Positions 17,834 through 26,436 of a stretch of 64,000 bases of DNA are shown piece by piece; position 1 is the stretch's first letter, and each line of letters starts with the position of its first letter. The position numbers were made by a program, and so were the translations under genes. Origin of the DNA: Kamptonema formosum PCC 10802 (GTDB lineage Bacteria > Cyanobacteriota > Cyanobacteriia > Cyanobacteriales > Oscillatoriaceae). The notes under the pieces were generated by a model. The model did no database searches and was not told where the DNA came from. It saw nothing but the letters and a program-made list of their open reading frames with translations. The stretch covers positions 1,834,552 through 1,898,551 of the forward strand of contig NZ_KB235948.1 in the NCBI RefSeq assembly GCF_000332335.1, written 5' to 3'.

Positions 17834-18547
17834 ACGCAGACAGGACGGCCAGCCGAGTTTTTATTTGGCTGTTTTTTTTGCTGACTCTTGATGCAGCGGC
17901 GTCTGGGACCCCATAAAGCACGCTTACTTCCAGTAAAACACAGTAGCCAGCCAAAAGGGTAGGTAAAAGAGAGTGCACAAGTCGCTCCAGCGCCCCGTGA
18001 CACCGCTGACCCCACCCCACGCACTGTAATGAACCAGTCTGGCTCGGTATGCTGGTAGGGCAGCCGGCGGTATCGCTTCAGGAATTCCAGACTGCAGGCC
18101 ACCCCCACCGGCTCAAGAGCCAGGCCGCAAAAGCCACAGCACCACCGGCACGCAAGGGGAATTTCCCTCACTCGCCCGCGCCTCGCTCTTTTGACGCTGG
18201 CTGCCGGCCTGAAACGTCCCTGATACCCGCATTCAGGGCAGGGGGTTTTTGTGGTTCCCTCAACGGTGCCGGCGCGGGATTTTGGCGGCGAATGAGGGGC
18301 TGGCTTATTCGAGTGTGGTACACTTGACGGAGATGAAATTGATATGGAATTCACAGAGGTGGCCATTGAGGTTTGCTCCCTCCCGGTGGCCATCTGTCTT
18401 TTGTTGGTGTTTTTGTCTTCTCTTTGAAACCCTTCCGAGAAAAAGCTGGTAGCAGGGCAGCCTTGTGTGTTAGTTTTTGGGTACTTTCTTTTTTTCTCGG
18501 TTTGGAACGGTTTCTCAAGCGGAAGGACAGGTGTGGACTTAGGACTT

Positions 18548-18598
18548 AAGACACCAAGTGGACTTAAGACACCATAAGACACCAGACCAAAGACACCA
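18548..18598. promoter_or_regulatory. Iteron-like AAGACACCA cluster, copy 2
   Basis: Exact counterpart of the cluster 765 bp to the left, within the second duplication unit, with the same four AAGACACCA motifs. Confidence 0.4.
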
Positions 18599-19019
18599 AC
18601 GCAGACAGGACGGCCAGCCGAGTTTTTATTTGGCTGTTTTTTTTGCTGACTCTTGATGCAGCGGCGTCTGGGACCCCATAAAGCACGCTTACTTCCAGTA
18701 AAACACAGTAGCCAGCCAAAAGGGTAGGTAAAAGAGAGTGCACAAGTCGCTCGAGCGCCCCGTGACACCGCTGACCCCACCCCACGCACTGTAATGAACC
18801 AGTCTGGCTCGGTATGCTGGTAGGGCAGCCGGCGGTATCGCTTCAGGAATTCCAGACTGCTGCCCCCGCTGTCCAAAAGCATGCTGCTGACCGGATAGGT
18901 CAGCGGGAGGTGCAAATCGTCTTGAGACGGGCACACCTTGATGGACTGTTCGTGCAGCTTGCCGCCGGCTAAGCGAGCGCGTCGGGGGGCTGGCGCTGAG
19001 TGGGAAGCGCCCTGTTGGG

Positions 19020-19460
19020 CTAGGATGGGTTTTCTGGCGAGATCAAAGCCAAAGCGCGATTCAAGATGTCTTCTCGGTTGACCAGAGTTTCCAGCGTCGC
19101 CGCATTATAACGACCTTCTTCAACCTCTCGCGACGCTTTTTTAAGCGCTCTCGGGTAAGCTTCTTCTAGGACTTGGCGCAACTCTTCTGGGTTGAGGTAA
19201 TAACCACCGGCTTTGCGACGCTTATTCTTTTTCTGAATTTCCCAAGCGGAATTTTCAATTGATTCTTCCCACGAGCGAGTTGTGCGATTTTCGACTTGCT
19301 GCTTAATCAGGTGCAGCAGGAGAATCACGGCATAGCTGCCCACATTACTAATTTTGTCGTCGCGGCTCATTTCTTCGAGTTCTTCAACGATAACCAGCGC
19401 CCCTGAGATATCACCTTTGAGCAGCAAGTCTTTGAGAGTGAATAATTCTTCCATAATCAA
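19020..19460 (-). CDS. DUF29-family protein
   Basis: A 146-residue protein starting MEELFTLKDLLLKGDISGALVIVEELEEM and continuing with ILLLHLIKQQVENRTTRSWEESI, the typical text of the cyanobacterial DUF29 family. It is largely helical and charged, with no membrane segment. Members are abundant in filamentous cyanobacteria, often as stand-alone genes in accessory regions; their function is unknown to me. It is followed by the CyRepA1 region and preceded by a 190-bp repeat-containing gap. Confidence 0.75.
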   Translation of the reverse strand: MIMEELFTLKDLLLKGDISGALVIVEELEEMSRDDKISNVGSYAVILLLHLIKQQVENRTTRSWEESIENSAWEIQKKNKRRKAGGYYLNPEELRQVLEEAYPRALKKASREVEEGRYNAATLETLVNREDILNRALALISPENPS

Positions 19461-19586
19461 TGACTCAATAGTGGGACTGGGCTAAGGTCTATTCTAGGTG
19501 AAGTTACAGCTATCGTCTCCCCACCGGCACGGCACGGCACGGCGGCAAGAGAGTGCGCGAATCTATCTAGATTATCCGTTTGTGCC

Positions 19587-19622
19587 AGAAACCAGGTTTC
19601 TTTAAGAAACCTGGTTTCTTGA
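19587..19622. repeat. Palindromic AGAAACCAGGTTTCT repeat
   Basis: CAGAAACCAGGTTTCTTT and AAGAAACCTGGTTTCTTG form an inverted pair, the same family as at 2784, 50516 and 56670. It lies just beyond the stop of the WD40 gene and may act as its transcript end. Confidence 0.6.
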
Positions 19623-19651
19623 TACGCGACAGCGCCCAATGTTGAGCCGCG

Positions 19652-21502
19652 CTATGCGTGCGGGGTTTCTTCCAATCGCAGGCAGTGCACTCGTCCTGAG
19701 GCTTCACCGGCAACCACCGTCACCCCATCCGGCGCAACCGCACAGCACCACAGGGCATCTGCGCCGGTGAAACTGGCAATCACCTGCCGGCTTGACAAAT
19801 CCCACACCTTGAGCGTGCTGTCTTCTGAAGCGGAAATCACCCGCTTTCCATCCGGTGCAATCGCCACTCCTCGCACCCTGCCGGTATGACCGGCAAGTGT
19901 GAAAAGTTTCTTGCGGTTTTCCAAATCCCAGACGTTGAGCGTTTGGTCCGACGAACCGGAAATCGCCCGCTTTCCATCTGGAGTGACTGCGACGGCGCGC
20001 ACTGTGCCGGTGTGCCCAAACAGGGTGAAAAGGTGCTCTCCGGTTTCCAAATCCCAGACTTTGAGCGTTTTGTCAACTGAAGCCGAAATTGCCCGCTTGC
20101 TATCTGGGGTGACAGCCACCGCCTGTACCGAGTTTGTGTGACCTTTTAGGGTAAACAGTTCCTTTCCGGTTTGCAAATCCCAGACTTTGAGCGTTTCGTC
20201 GAGGGAGGCAGAAATCGCCCGCTTGCCATCTGGGGTGACGGCTACAGAGCGCACCCATCCGCAATGACCGGCAAGGGTATTTAGTTCCTTTCCAGTTTGC
20301 AAATCCCAGACTTTCAGCGTGCAGTCTCTCGCACCTGAAATCGCCCGCTTGGCATCTGAAGTTACCGCTACTGCTTGCACTTCGCCGGTGTGACCTTTCA
20401 GGCTGAAAAGTTGCTGGCCGGTTTCCAGACTGGATACTTTGAGCGTTTTGTCAAATGCGCCAGAAACTACCCGCTTGCCATCGGATGTCACCGCTACGCC
20501 CAGCACTTTATCAGTGTGACTCGCGAGCGTGATACATTTCTTTTCGGTTTCTAGATTCCACACTTTTATCGTTCTGTCAGAAGCCGCAGAAATTATCCGT
20601 TTGCCATCTGGGGTGAGCGCCACAGATCGCACTGTGCCGGTGTGGCCGGTGAGGGTGAAAAGTTTCTTGCCGGTTGCCAGATTCCAGACTTTGATACTGC
20701 GGTCGTCTGAAGCTGAAATGATTCGTTTGCCATCTGGCGTGACTGCCAGAGAGCGTACTGTGTCGCTGTGCGCTTTTAGGGTGAAAAGTCCCTTGAAGGC
20801 TTTCAGATCCCAGACTTTTATCGTGCCGTCAGCTGCACCGGAAATCGCCCAAAAGCCATCTGGGGTGAGGGCAACTGTTCGCACGGTGTCGGGATGGCCG
20901 GTGAGGGTGTTGAGTGGCTTTCCTGTTTCCAGATTCCAGACTTTCAGGGTGTGGTCAAATGAACCGGAAATCAGCCGCTTTCCATCTGGGGTGACGGCTA
21001 AAGCGCGTACTGGCCCAATATGGCCGGTGAGGGTTTTTAGTTCTGCGCCGGTTTCCAGATTCCAGATTTTTATTGTGCTGTCAGAGGAGCCAGAAATCAC
21101 TCGCTTGCTGTCGGGGGTTACGGCGACGGCTCGCACCCAGTCGGTATGCCCTTTTAGGGTGTTTAGCTCTTCTCCTGTTTCCAGGTTCCAGACTTTGAGA
21201 GTGCCGTCATCTGAACCGGAAATCACTCGGGTGCCATCAGGGGTGACGGCGACGGCTCGCACCCAGTCGGTATGACCTTTTAGGGTGAAAAGTTCTTCTC
21301 CGTTTTCCAGATGCCAAATTTTGAGAGTTATGTCATCTGAAGCAGAAATCACCCGTGTCCCGTCTGGAGTGCGCGCCACAGCTGTGACTGCGCCGGCATG
21401 ACCTGTGAGAGTGTTTAGTAAGGTTGCGCCGGCTGCTCTCAAACTGGCTGTTAAAGGGCGCAACAAGGGGGTTTCCTTCTGCTCTGAGTGTTCTCGCAGC
21501 AT
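19652..21502 (-). CDS. WD40 repeat protein, 14 repeats
   Basis: After about 33 N-terminal residues (MLREHSEQKETPLLRPLTASL) come thirteen clear WD units. Each has the pattern LxTLxGH...VAVTPDGKRxISxSxDxTLKVWDLETG. A degenerate fourteenth follows (ASFTGADALWCCAVAPDG). Fourteen blades suggest two seven-bladed propellers. There is no NB-ARC, TIR, kinase or caspase domain attached, unlike many cyanobacterial WD40 proteins, so it is probably a bare scaffold. Repeat-to-repeat DNA similarity is high, suggesting internal expansion. The upstream 900 bp hold only repeats, so no partner gene is obvious. Confidence 0.93.
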   Translation of the reverse strand: MLREHSEQKETPLLRPLTASLRAAGATLLNTLTGHAGAVTAVARTPDGTRVISASDDITLKIWHLENGEELFTLKGHTDWVRAVAVTPDGTRVISGSDDGTLKVWNLETGEELNTLKGHTDWVRAVAVTPDSKRVISGSSDSTIKIWNLETGAELKTLTGHIGPVRALAVTPDGKRLISGSFDHTLKVWNLETGKPLNTLTGHPDTVRTVALTPDGFWAISGAADGTIKVWDLKAFKGLFTLKAHSDTVRSLAVTPDGKRIISASDDRSIKVWNLATGKKLFTLTGHTGTVRSVALTPDGKRIISAASDRTIKVWNLETEKKCITLASHTDKVLGVAVTSDGKRVVSGAFDKTLKVSSLETGQQLFSLKGHTGEVQAVAVTSDAKRAISGARDCTLKVWDLQTGKELNTLAGHCGWVRSVAVTPDGKRAISASLDETLKVWDLQTGKELFTLKGHTNSVQAVAVTPDSKRAISASVDKTLKVWDLETGEHLFTLFGHTGTVRAVAVTPDGKRAISGSSDQTLNVWDLENRKKLFTLAGHTGRVRGVAIAPDGKRVISASEDSTLKVWDLSSRQVIASFTGADALWCCAVAPDGVTVVAGEASGRVHCLRLEETPHA

Positions 21503-21837
21503 TGCCTGAACCTCCCAATCTATTGAGTTTATGGGGCGCGAGGGAAAAGTCTCCCCGCTGTGTCGGGGTGAGATTGCCCAAAAGGTTCAGGGGCTTTCTG
21601 GGGGCGCTAAAAAGCAAACTGTCGCCCAGCTAGCAAAGGTCCTGTCCTGACTGGCTGACAAAACTCCTGAAACACCGGCGCAATCAGCCCGATATATTTA
21701 CTTTTAATCCTAGCACTCTATTTGAATTAGGGAAGGATTTTGCAAGGTTTCTTAATATTTACTTTTGCGGGTTGGTCAGTCAAGCGGAGCGATTTTCTTT
21801 CTTGTGCGGCGGGGTGTGGGGAGGCAGAGGTTGTTTG

Positions 21838-22012
21838 GACCGGCAGCAGGTCGGAGGGAACGCCGGTCCTGCGCCTTGCGGACCGGCAGCAGGTCGGAGG
21901 GAACGCCGGTCCTGCGCCTTGCGAACCGGCAGCAGGTCGGAGGGAACGCCGGTCCTGCGTCTTTCCTCGTTTCCGGCTAGAGGTCGGAGGGAACGCCGGT
22001 CCTGCGCCTTTT
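21838..22012. repeat. 43-bp tandem repeat, about four copies
   Basis: Units with GACCGGCAGCAGGTCGGAGG then GAACGCCGGTCCTGCG start at about 21838, 21881 and 21924. A diverged fourth copy lies near 21970. The unit contains the palindromic arms ACCGGC/GCCGGT. The whole gap 21503-22401 shows no gene that I can support. Confidence 0.85.
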
Positions 22013-22401
22013 GAGGGAAGCCGGTGGTGCGGATTGCCGTACATTCCGATTCCTGAACGGTTATATCAGATATTCTTAACGGAAATAACCCCTGAAACCT
22101 AGACATAGCGAGCGTTTTAGTTCAAACTGAAGGAGTGGGGCATTGCGGGGGGCGCAATCAATAACGCTGATTTTTTGAGAGATTTGTCAGCAAGTGCTGA
22201 AACTTGACAGGGGCTGGCCGGCGGGCTCCTTTCGCGCCACCGGCTGCTGAAAGGCTCACTCCGCAAGGGGTTCAGCCGCTCTCACCCTCTACCTGGACGG
22301 GCTGTGCCAGAGGAGTGTGCCAATTCTGCCCGGAGGGGGATTTGCTGATATCTTCATATTTTGTTACAAAAGAACAAGAACTTCTGGGAACGAGAAACCG
22401 C

Positions 22402-23196
22402 ATGTTTGGGAATCTCACCGGCTCAACAGCCCCCTCTGGCTCAGATTGGGGTGAGCGCATGCTCAACACTGTCGCCAGCCAATCCATTCGCCACCTGTTT
22501 TCGCAGTGTGACGGCGTGGAGGTGGTTATCCGCTGCAATCCGAGCAGCAAACTCTTGCAAGGCAGCATCGACAGCTTCAAAATGAACGGTCGGGGACTCG
22601 TCATTCGCCGGGATTTTCCGGTGGAAAAGATGTCGTTTGAAACCGATGCCGTCGCTCTGGACTTTAGCTCTATTCTCAGCGGCAAAATTCGTCTCAAGCA
22701 ACCCACTCAAGCTGTTGCTGAAGTCATCCTGTGTGAGGATGGCATCAACCAGTCTTTTAAAGCGGAACTCGTTACTAAGCGCCTGCGAAATCTTGACCTG
22801 CCGGCACTCACGGAACTCACCGGCGGCGCACCGGTTTCCTTTCCGGAGGTGCAAGTGCAATTGCTCCCCCAAAACCGCCTGCGCATCTCGGCGAAAGCGG
22901 AATTGCCCAATAACAGTATAGTGCCAATCTGTCTGACGGTTACGCTCGCTATTGAGCGCCGGCGCAGGATTTTGTTTAAAGATCCGCAATTTGAAGCGGA
23001 TGCCGTACCGGAATCCCTGCGGGAAACCTCTAGAACTCTAGCTGCGGCACTGGCGCAGATTTTAGATAATATGGTGGATCTCGATCGCTTCGATCTCGAT
23101 GGGGTGATGATGCGGCTGAATCGCTTGGAAACCCAAGGGAAAAAGCTGATTTTCAGCGGTTACGCTCAAATCGATCACTTCCCCCGCAATCCCTAA
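22402..23196 (+). CDS. DUF2993 (LmeA-like) lipid-binding domain protein
   Basis: A 264-residue protein if started at the ATG of MFGNLTG. The open frame extends 66 codons upstream, but that part is low-complexity and not conserved-looking. The text VASQSIRHLFSQCDGVEVVIRCNPSSKLLQGSIDSFKMNGRGLVIR and VALDFSSILSGKIRLKQPTQAVAEV matches the cyanobacterial DUF2993 pattern. The family is related to the actinobacterial LmeA phospholipid-binding protein. No signal peptide or membrane segment is apparent. The end FSGYAQIDHFP is typical of the family. Specific ligand and location are unknown. Confidence 0.8.
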   Translation: MFGNLTGSTAPSGSDWGERMLNTVASQSIRHLFSQCDGVEVVIRCNPSSKLLQGSIDSFKMNGRGLVIRRDFPVEKMSFETDAVALDFSSILSGKIRLKQPTQAVAEVILCEDGINQSFKAELVTKRLRNLDLPALTELTGGAPVSFPEVQVQLLPQNRLRISAKAELPNNSIVPICLTVTLAIERRRRILFKDPQFEADAVPESLRETSRTLAAALAQILDNMVDLDRFDLDGVMMRLNRLETQGKKLIFSGYAQIDHFPRNP

Positions 23197-23350
23197 GGGC
23201 TTCACAGGAAATCAACCTCGCTCCCAGGCTCAGCTTGGGAGCGAAAGTCGGGAGGCTCTGCCTTGAAAAGGTTCGTAGTTGGGCTTTAGCCCAATTGACG
23301 TAAAATGGCGGTATAATCATCGTTTTGTAGGGCAACCGGCAGCAAACCGC

Positions 23351-24520
23351 ATGAATTCCTTGGCACCAAACCGGCTGGGCGAACTGGCGAAAGTCTTTCT
23401 CAAATTGGGCGCGATTGGCTTTGGCGGACCGGCAGCGCACATTGCTATGATGGAGGATGAGGTGGTCCGCCGGCGCGGGTGGCTGACACGAGAGCAATTC
23501 CTGGATTTGGTGGGCGCAACGAACCTAATTCCAGGGCCAAATTCAACAGAAATGGCTATCCATGTCGGCTACATGCACGCCGGCTGGCTGGGGCTATTCG
23601 CGGCGGGGGTTTGTTTTATCCTGCCGGCTGTTTTGATTACGGTTGCTTTTGCCTGGGTTTATGTCGCCGCCGGCTCTCTCCCCCAAGTCTCCCCTCTATT
23701 ATATGGCATTAAACCGGCAGTTCTGGCAGTGATCCTCGGGGCTGTCTGGCGGCTGGGAAAAACGGCTGTCAAAAACCGCAAACTCCTGGCGGTGGCGGTG
23801 GGAGTGGCGGCGGCTGTACTGTTGGGGATCAATGAAGTTGCGGCGCTTTTCTTGGGGGGTTTGCTGGGAATGCTTTGGCTGCGTGCCGGGGATAAAAATA
23901 ATTTGCCGCCGGCTGAAAATGCTGCTATAATTGTAGCAGGAGTTTTTTCCGGGGCGGCGGCAACCGGCACTCCTCTGGGGGCAAGTCTTGCGGTTTCTCC
24001 GCCTTTGTGGCAGCTGGGGCTTGTTTTCCTGAAGGTGGGTAGCGTGCTGTTTGGCAGCGGTTATGTGCTGGTGGCGTTTTTGGAGGGAGAGCTCGTTAAC
24101 CGCTATCACTGGCTCAGCCAGCAGCAATTGCTGGATGCAATTGCGATGGGGCAGTTCACTCCTGGTCCGGTGCTGTCGGCGGCGACGTTTATCGGGTATG
24201 TGATTGCCGGTTGGGCGGGGGCAATTGTGGCGACGGTGGGGATTTTTTTGCCTTCGTTTTTGTTTGTTGCGGGGCTGAATCCCCTGATCCCGCGCTTGCG
24301 GGCGAGCCGGTGGGCGTCGGCTTTTTTGGATGCGGTGAATGTCAGTTCTGTGGCGCTAATGGCGGCGGTGACTGTGAAATTGGCTGGGGCGACGCTGACA
24401 GATTGGCGGGCGGTTGTGATTGCTGCGGTTGCTGGTTTGGTGGCGATTCGCTTCCGCGTTAATGCGGCGTGGCTGGTTTTGGGCGGGGCGATTGCCGGTG
24501 GGATTTTGAATTTATTTTAA
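23351..24520 (+). CDS. chrA: Chromate transporter ChrA, two-domain
   Basis: CHR-family exporter of chromate (and possibly sulfate-like anions) in the inner membrane. Two homologous halves each start with an amphipathic helix and a FGGP/FGSG turn: KLGAIGFGGPAAHIAMMEDEVV and KVGSVLFGSGYVLVAFLEGELV. Each is followed by a PGP motif (LIPGPNSTEMA and FTPGPVLSAATF). About ten hydrophobic segments are visible. Length of 389 residues is normal. The ATG at 23351 is chosen because the 24 codons upstream contain a copy of the GGGCTTTAGCCC repeat and are unlikely to be coding. Confidence 0.93.
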   Translation: MNSLAPNRLGELAKVFLKLGAIGFGGPAAHIAMMEDEVVRRRGWLTREQFLDLVGATNLIPGPNSTEMAIHVGYMHAGWLGLFAAGVCFILPAVLITVAFAWVYVAAGSLPQVSPLLYGIKPAVLAVILGAVWRLGKTAVKNRKLLAVAVGVAAAVLLGINEVAALFLGGLLGMLWLRAGDKNNLPPAENAAIIVAGVFSGAAATGTPLGASLAVSPPLWQLGLVFLKVGSVLFGSGYVLVAFLEGELVNRYHWLSQQQLLDAIAMGQFTPGPVLSAATFIGYVIAGWAGAIVATVGIFLPSFLFVAGLNPLIPRLRASRWASAFLDAVNVSSVALMAAVTVKLAGATLTDWRAVVIAAVAGLVAIRFRVNAAWLVLGGAIAGGILNLF

Positions 24521-24612
24521 CTGAGGAAATTGTCGTGCCGGTTCCGCTCCTGACTGGGCATTTGGGCGCAGACTGTAGCGCTAGGGCGGAACCCACCGGT
24601 ACGGTTGATGTG

Positions 24613-24925
24613 GGGAGCATCCCGTTAAAGCAAAGACTGTCACCCTCACCCCCCTAACCCCCCTCTCCCAGGTCGGGAGAGGGGGGAAAAATCAAGAATT
24701 CTCCCCTCTCCCATTGTGGGCTACGGCTTATACAGAAATCCCTCTGATCCCAATTTTCTATAAAGTTGTACGAACCTCTTTCTCCCCCCTCTCCCCTTGT
24801 GGGAGAGGGGGGTTGGGGGGGTGAGGGGCGAGTGCTGGAGTCATATACCCAAGATATGTATAAACTGTAGCCCCTTGTGTGGGCGGTGAGGGGGGTGAGG
24901 GGGATTACAAAAATGGGATGCTCCC
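24613..24925. mobile_element. MITE-like insertion, 313 bp, 11-bp inverted repeats, 9-bp target duplication
   Basis: The element begins GGGAGCATCCC (24613-24623) and ends GGGATGCTCCC (24915-24925), a perfect inverted pair. Both flanks carry GTTGATGTG (24604-24612 and 24926-24934). The surrounding text reads as one uninterrupted sequence at 25808-25940, where GTTGATGTG occurs once (25874-25882), so that locus is an empty site. The interior is non-coding and contains CCCTCTCCC/GGGAGAGGG palindromes. Non-autonomous; the transposase family is not identifiable. Confidence 0.88.
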
Positions 24926-25007
24926 GTTGATGTGGGCGTGGGTGGAACGCACCGGCATCTGTTTTGAGCGCCTGATGTGCCGGTGGAATTTGCCGGGGAT
25001 TAGCAAA

Positions 25008-25493
25008 CTATTCTCCTGCAGAGTGTAAAATATCGCTGTACAGTTGATTGCTAATCCGGAAGCCTATCCGATCAATCAAAACATCCATCACTGGTTTGAC
25101 TGCGGAAATCAACCCGTTGTGTTTAGCTTCAAGGAGGACTCCCAATAGCCCAATTACATTGAGTCCAAAGCGGGATGCAACTCTTCTGCCACGTCGCTCG
25201 TCCATAAGGAGAGCGTCAGCCCCCAGTTCTACCGCCAGAACAAGAGCTTCAGCCTCACCTTTGTCTAGCTCTCTCTGCAGTTCTGTTACGAGGGTAAAGT
25301 TTCTGACCTGCTGAGTCTGAATCCAGGATAGTGTTTGCACTTCCACAGTACCTGGCACTGTATAGCCTAAGCCAGCCATTTCATCGTAGACTGCTTGGGG
25401 AATAACAATGTTTTCGTAAAGTTGTTGCAACAGACTCAGCTGTCCTACCGCTGCCAGGTTAGTAATGGGTGAGGTGTTACTGACTACAATCAC
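25008..25493 (-). CDS. DUF3368 PIN-like putative toxin
   Basis: A 161-residue protein starting VVSNTSPITNLAAVGQLSLL, the SNTSP signature of the DUF3368 PIN-fold family. Further conserved acidic sites lie in LDKGEAEALVLAVELGADALLMDERRGRRVA. PIN proteins are usually metal-dependent RNases acting as toxins. It begins with GTG overlapping the stop of the UPF0175 gene, the standard toxin-antitoxin arrangement. Toxin activity is inferred from family and context. Confidence 0.9.
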   Translation of the reverse strand: MIVVSNTSPITNLAAVGQLSLLQQLYENIVIPQAVYDEMAGLGYTVPGTVEVQTLSWIQTQQVRNFTLVTELQRELDKGEAEALVLAVELGADALLMDERRGRRVASRFGLNVIGLLGVLLEAKHNGLISAVKPVMDVLIDRIGFRISNQLYSDILHSAGE

Positions 25494-25735
25494 AGTCTTC
25501 CCAGTTTGCGCAGGGTTTTGAGGTCTTCTTGAAACTCTTCAACATCGTAGTGAATGCAAATTCCGCGACTAGCAATTTCGCGCTGGAACTCAATTAAGTT
25601 CATTCCAGCTAGGTGAGAAGCTTTGCCGATGCTGATTTTATCTTTTTGAAATAGCAGGATGGCAATTTCTAGCATGAATTCGCTTTCTGACATCTCTGCT
25701 GCCTGGAGGATGTCATCGGAAATGACTACGCTCAT
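25490..25735 (-). CDS. UPF0175 putative antitoxin
   Basis: An 81-residue protein with MSESEFMLEIAILLFQKDKISIGKASHLAGMNLIEFQREIASRGI, the UPF0175 helix-turn-helix-like signature. It is the usual upstream partner of DUF3368 PIN proteins. The two frames overlap by 4 bp, so they are probably co-translated. The N-terminal residues MSVVISDDIL fit the family start. Confidence 0.9.
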   Translation of the reverse strand: MSVVISDDILQAAEMSESEFMLEIAILLFQKDKISIGKASHLAGMNLIEFQREIASRGICIHYDVEEFQEDLKTLRKLGRL

Positions 25736-25937
25736 ATTTTTTTAGAACTTTTTTGTGAATTATAACACTATCTGGGAGGGGGCGGTTGCAAGAAAGCCGG
25801 TGTGGGGTGGGTTCCGCCCCTGAGTTGGCATTTGGGCGCAGACTGTAGCGCTGGGGCGGAACCCACCGGCACGGTTGATGTGGGCGTGGGTGGAACCCAC
25901 CGGCATCTGTTTTGAGCGCCTGATGTGCCGGTGGGTT

Positions 25938-26213
25938 GGAACGATGGAGCTCTGAGCTCGGATGATGGAGCTCTGAGCTCGGATGATGGACCTCGGAGCT
26001 CGAACGATGGAGCTCGGAGCTCGAACGATGGACCTCAGAGCTCGGATGATGGACCTCGGAGCTCGGATGATGGACCTCGGAGCTCGGATGATGGACCTCG
26101 GAGCTCGAACGATGGACCTCTGAGCTCGGATGATGGAGCTCTGAGCTCGGATGATGGACCTCTGAGCTCGGATGATGGACCTCGGAGCTCGGATGATGGA
26201 CCTCGGAGCTCGA
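25938..26213. repeat. 21-bp minisatellite, 13 units (GAGCTC-rich), second locus
   Basis: Thirteen tandem units on the pattern GGATGATGGACCTCGGAGCTC, with variants GAAC/GGAT and GGAGCTC/GGACCTC, are followed by a partial unit. It is the reverse complement of the repeat at 2473-2733. Both arrays are bordered by CCACCGGCAC/GTGCCGGTGG text. Confidence 0.9.
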
Positions 26214-26263
26214 ACGATGCAGCTTGTAGGGTGGGTTCCGCGCCGGTGTGGCCATTTGGGGGT

Positions 26264-26429
26264 GGGCTAAAGCCCAACTACGAACCTTTTTGGGCTGAAG
26301 CCCAACTACGAACCTTTTTGGGCTAAAGCCCAACTACGAACCTTTTTGGGCTGAAGCCCAACTACGAACCTTTTTGGGCTGAAGCCCAACTACGAACCTT
26401 TTTGGGCTGAAGCCCAACTACGAACCTTT
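26264..26429. repeat. 28-bp tandem repeat with GGGCTNAAGCCC hairpin, six copies
   Basis: Units start at 26264, 26292, 26320, 26348, 26376 and 26404 on the pattern GGGCTGAAGCCCAACTACGA ACCTTTTT. The unit also occurs singly or doubly near 7128, 23274, 32357 and 51711. Here it lies just beyond the stop of the TPR-CHAT gene, where the hairpins could end or protect its mRNA. Confidence 0.9.
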
Positions 26430-26436
26430 GCGAGTC

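Larger units (their letters stand above)
17331..18860. repeat. Tandem duplication of a 765-bp unit upstream of CyRepA1
   Basis: Units at 17331-18095 and 18096-18860 match over nearly all their length with only a few substitutions. For example, the plus strand has CGTGGT/CGGAGG-type single changes near 17565/18330. The unit contains the zinc-ribbon coding text, the iteron-like cluster and a further GC-rich stretch. Since 765 is a multiple of three, the minus-strand frame stays open across both units (536 codons), which explains an artefactual long ORF. High identity means a recent event. Confidence 0.95.

Noticed and set aside
17326-18936. 536-codon open frame across the 765-bp duplication.
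   Set aside because: It includes the iteron cluster and changes from zinc-ribbon text to low-complexity text. It stays open only because the duplicated unit is a multiple of three. Only the small ORF next to CyRepA1 was kept.
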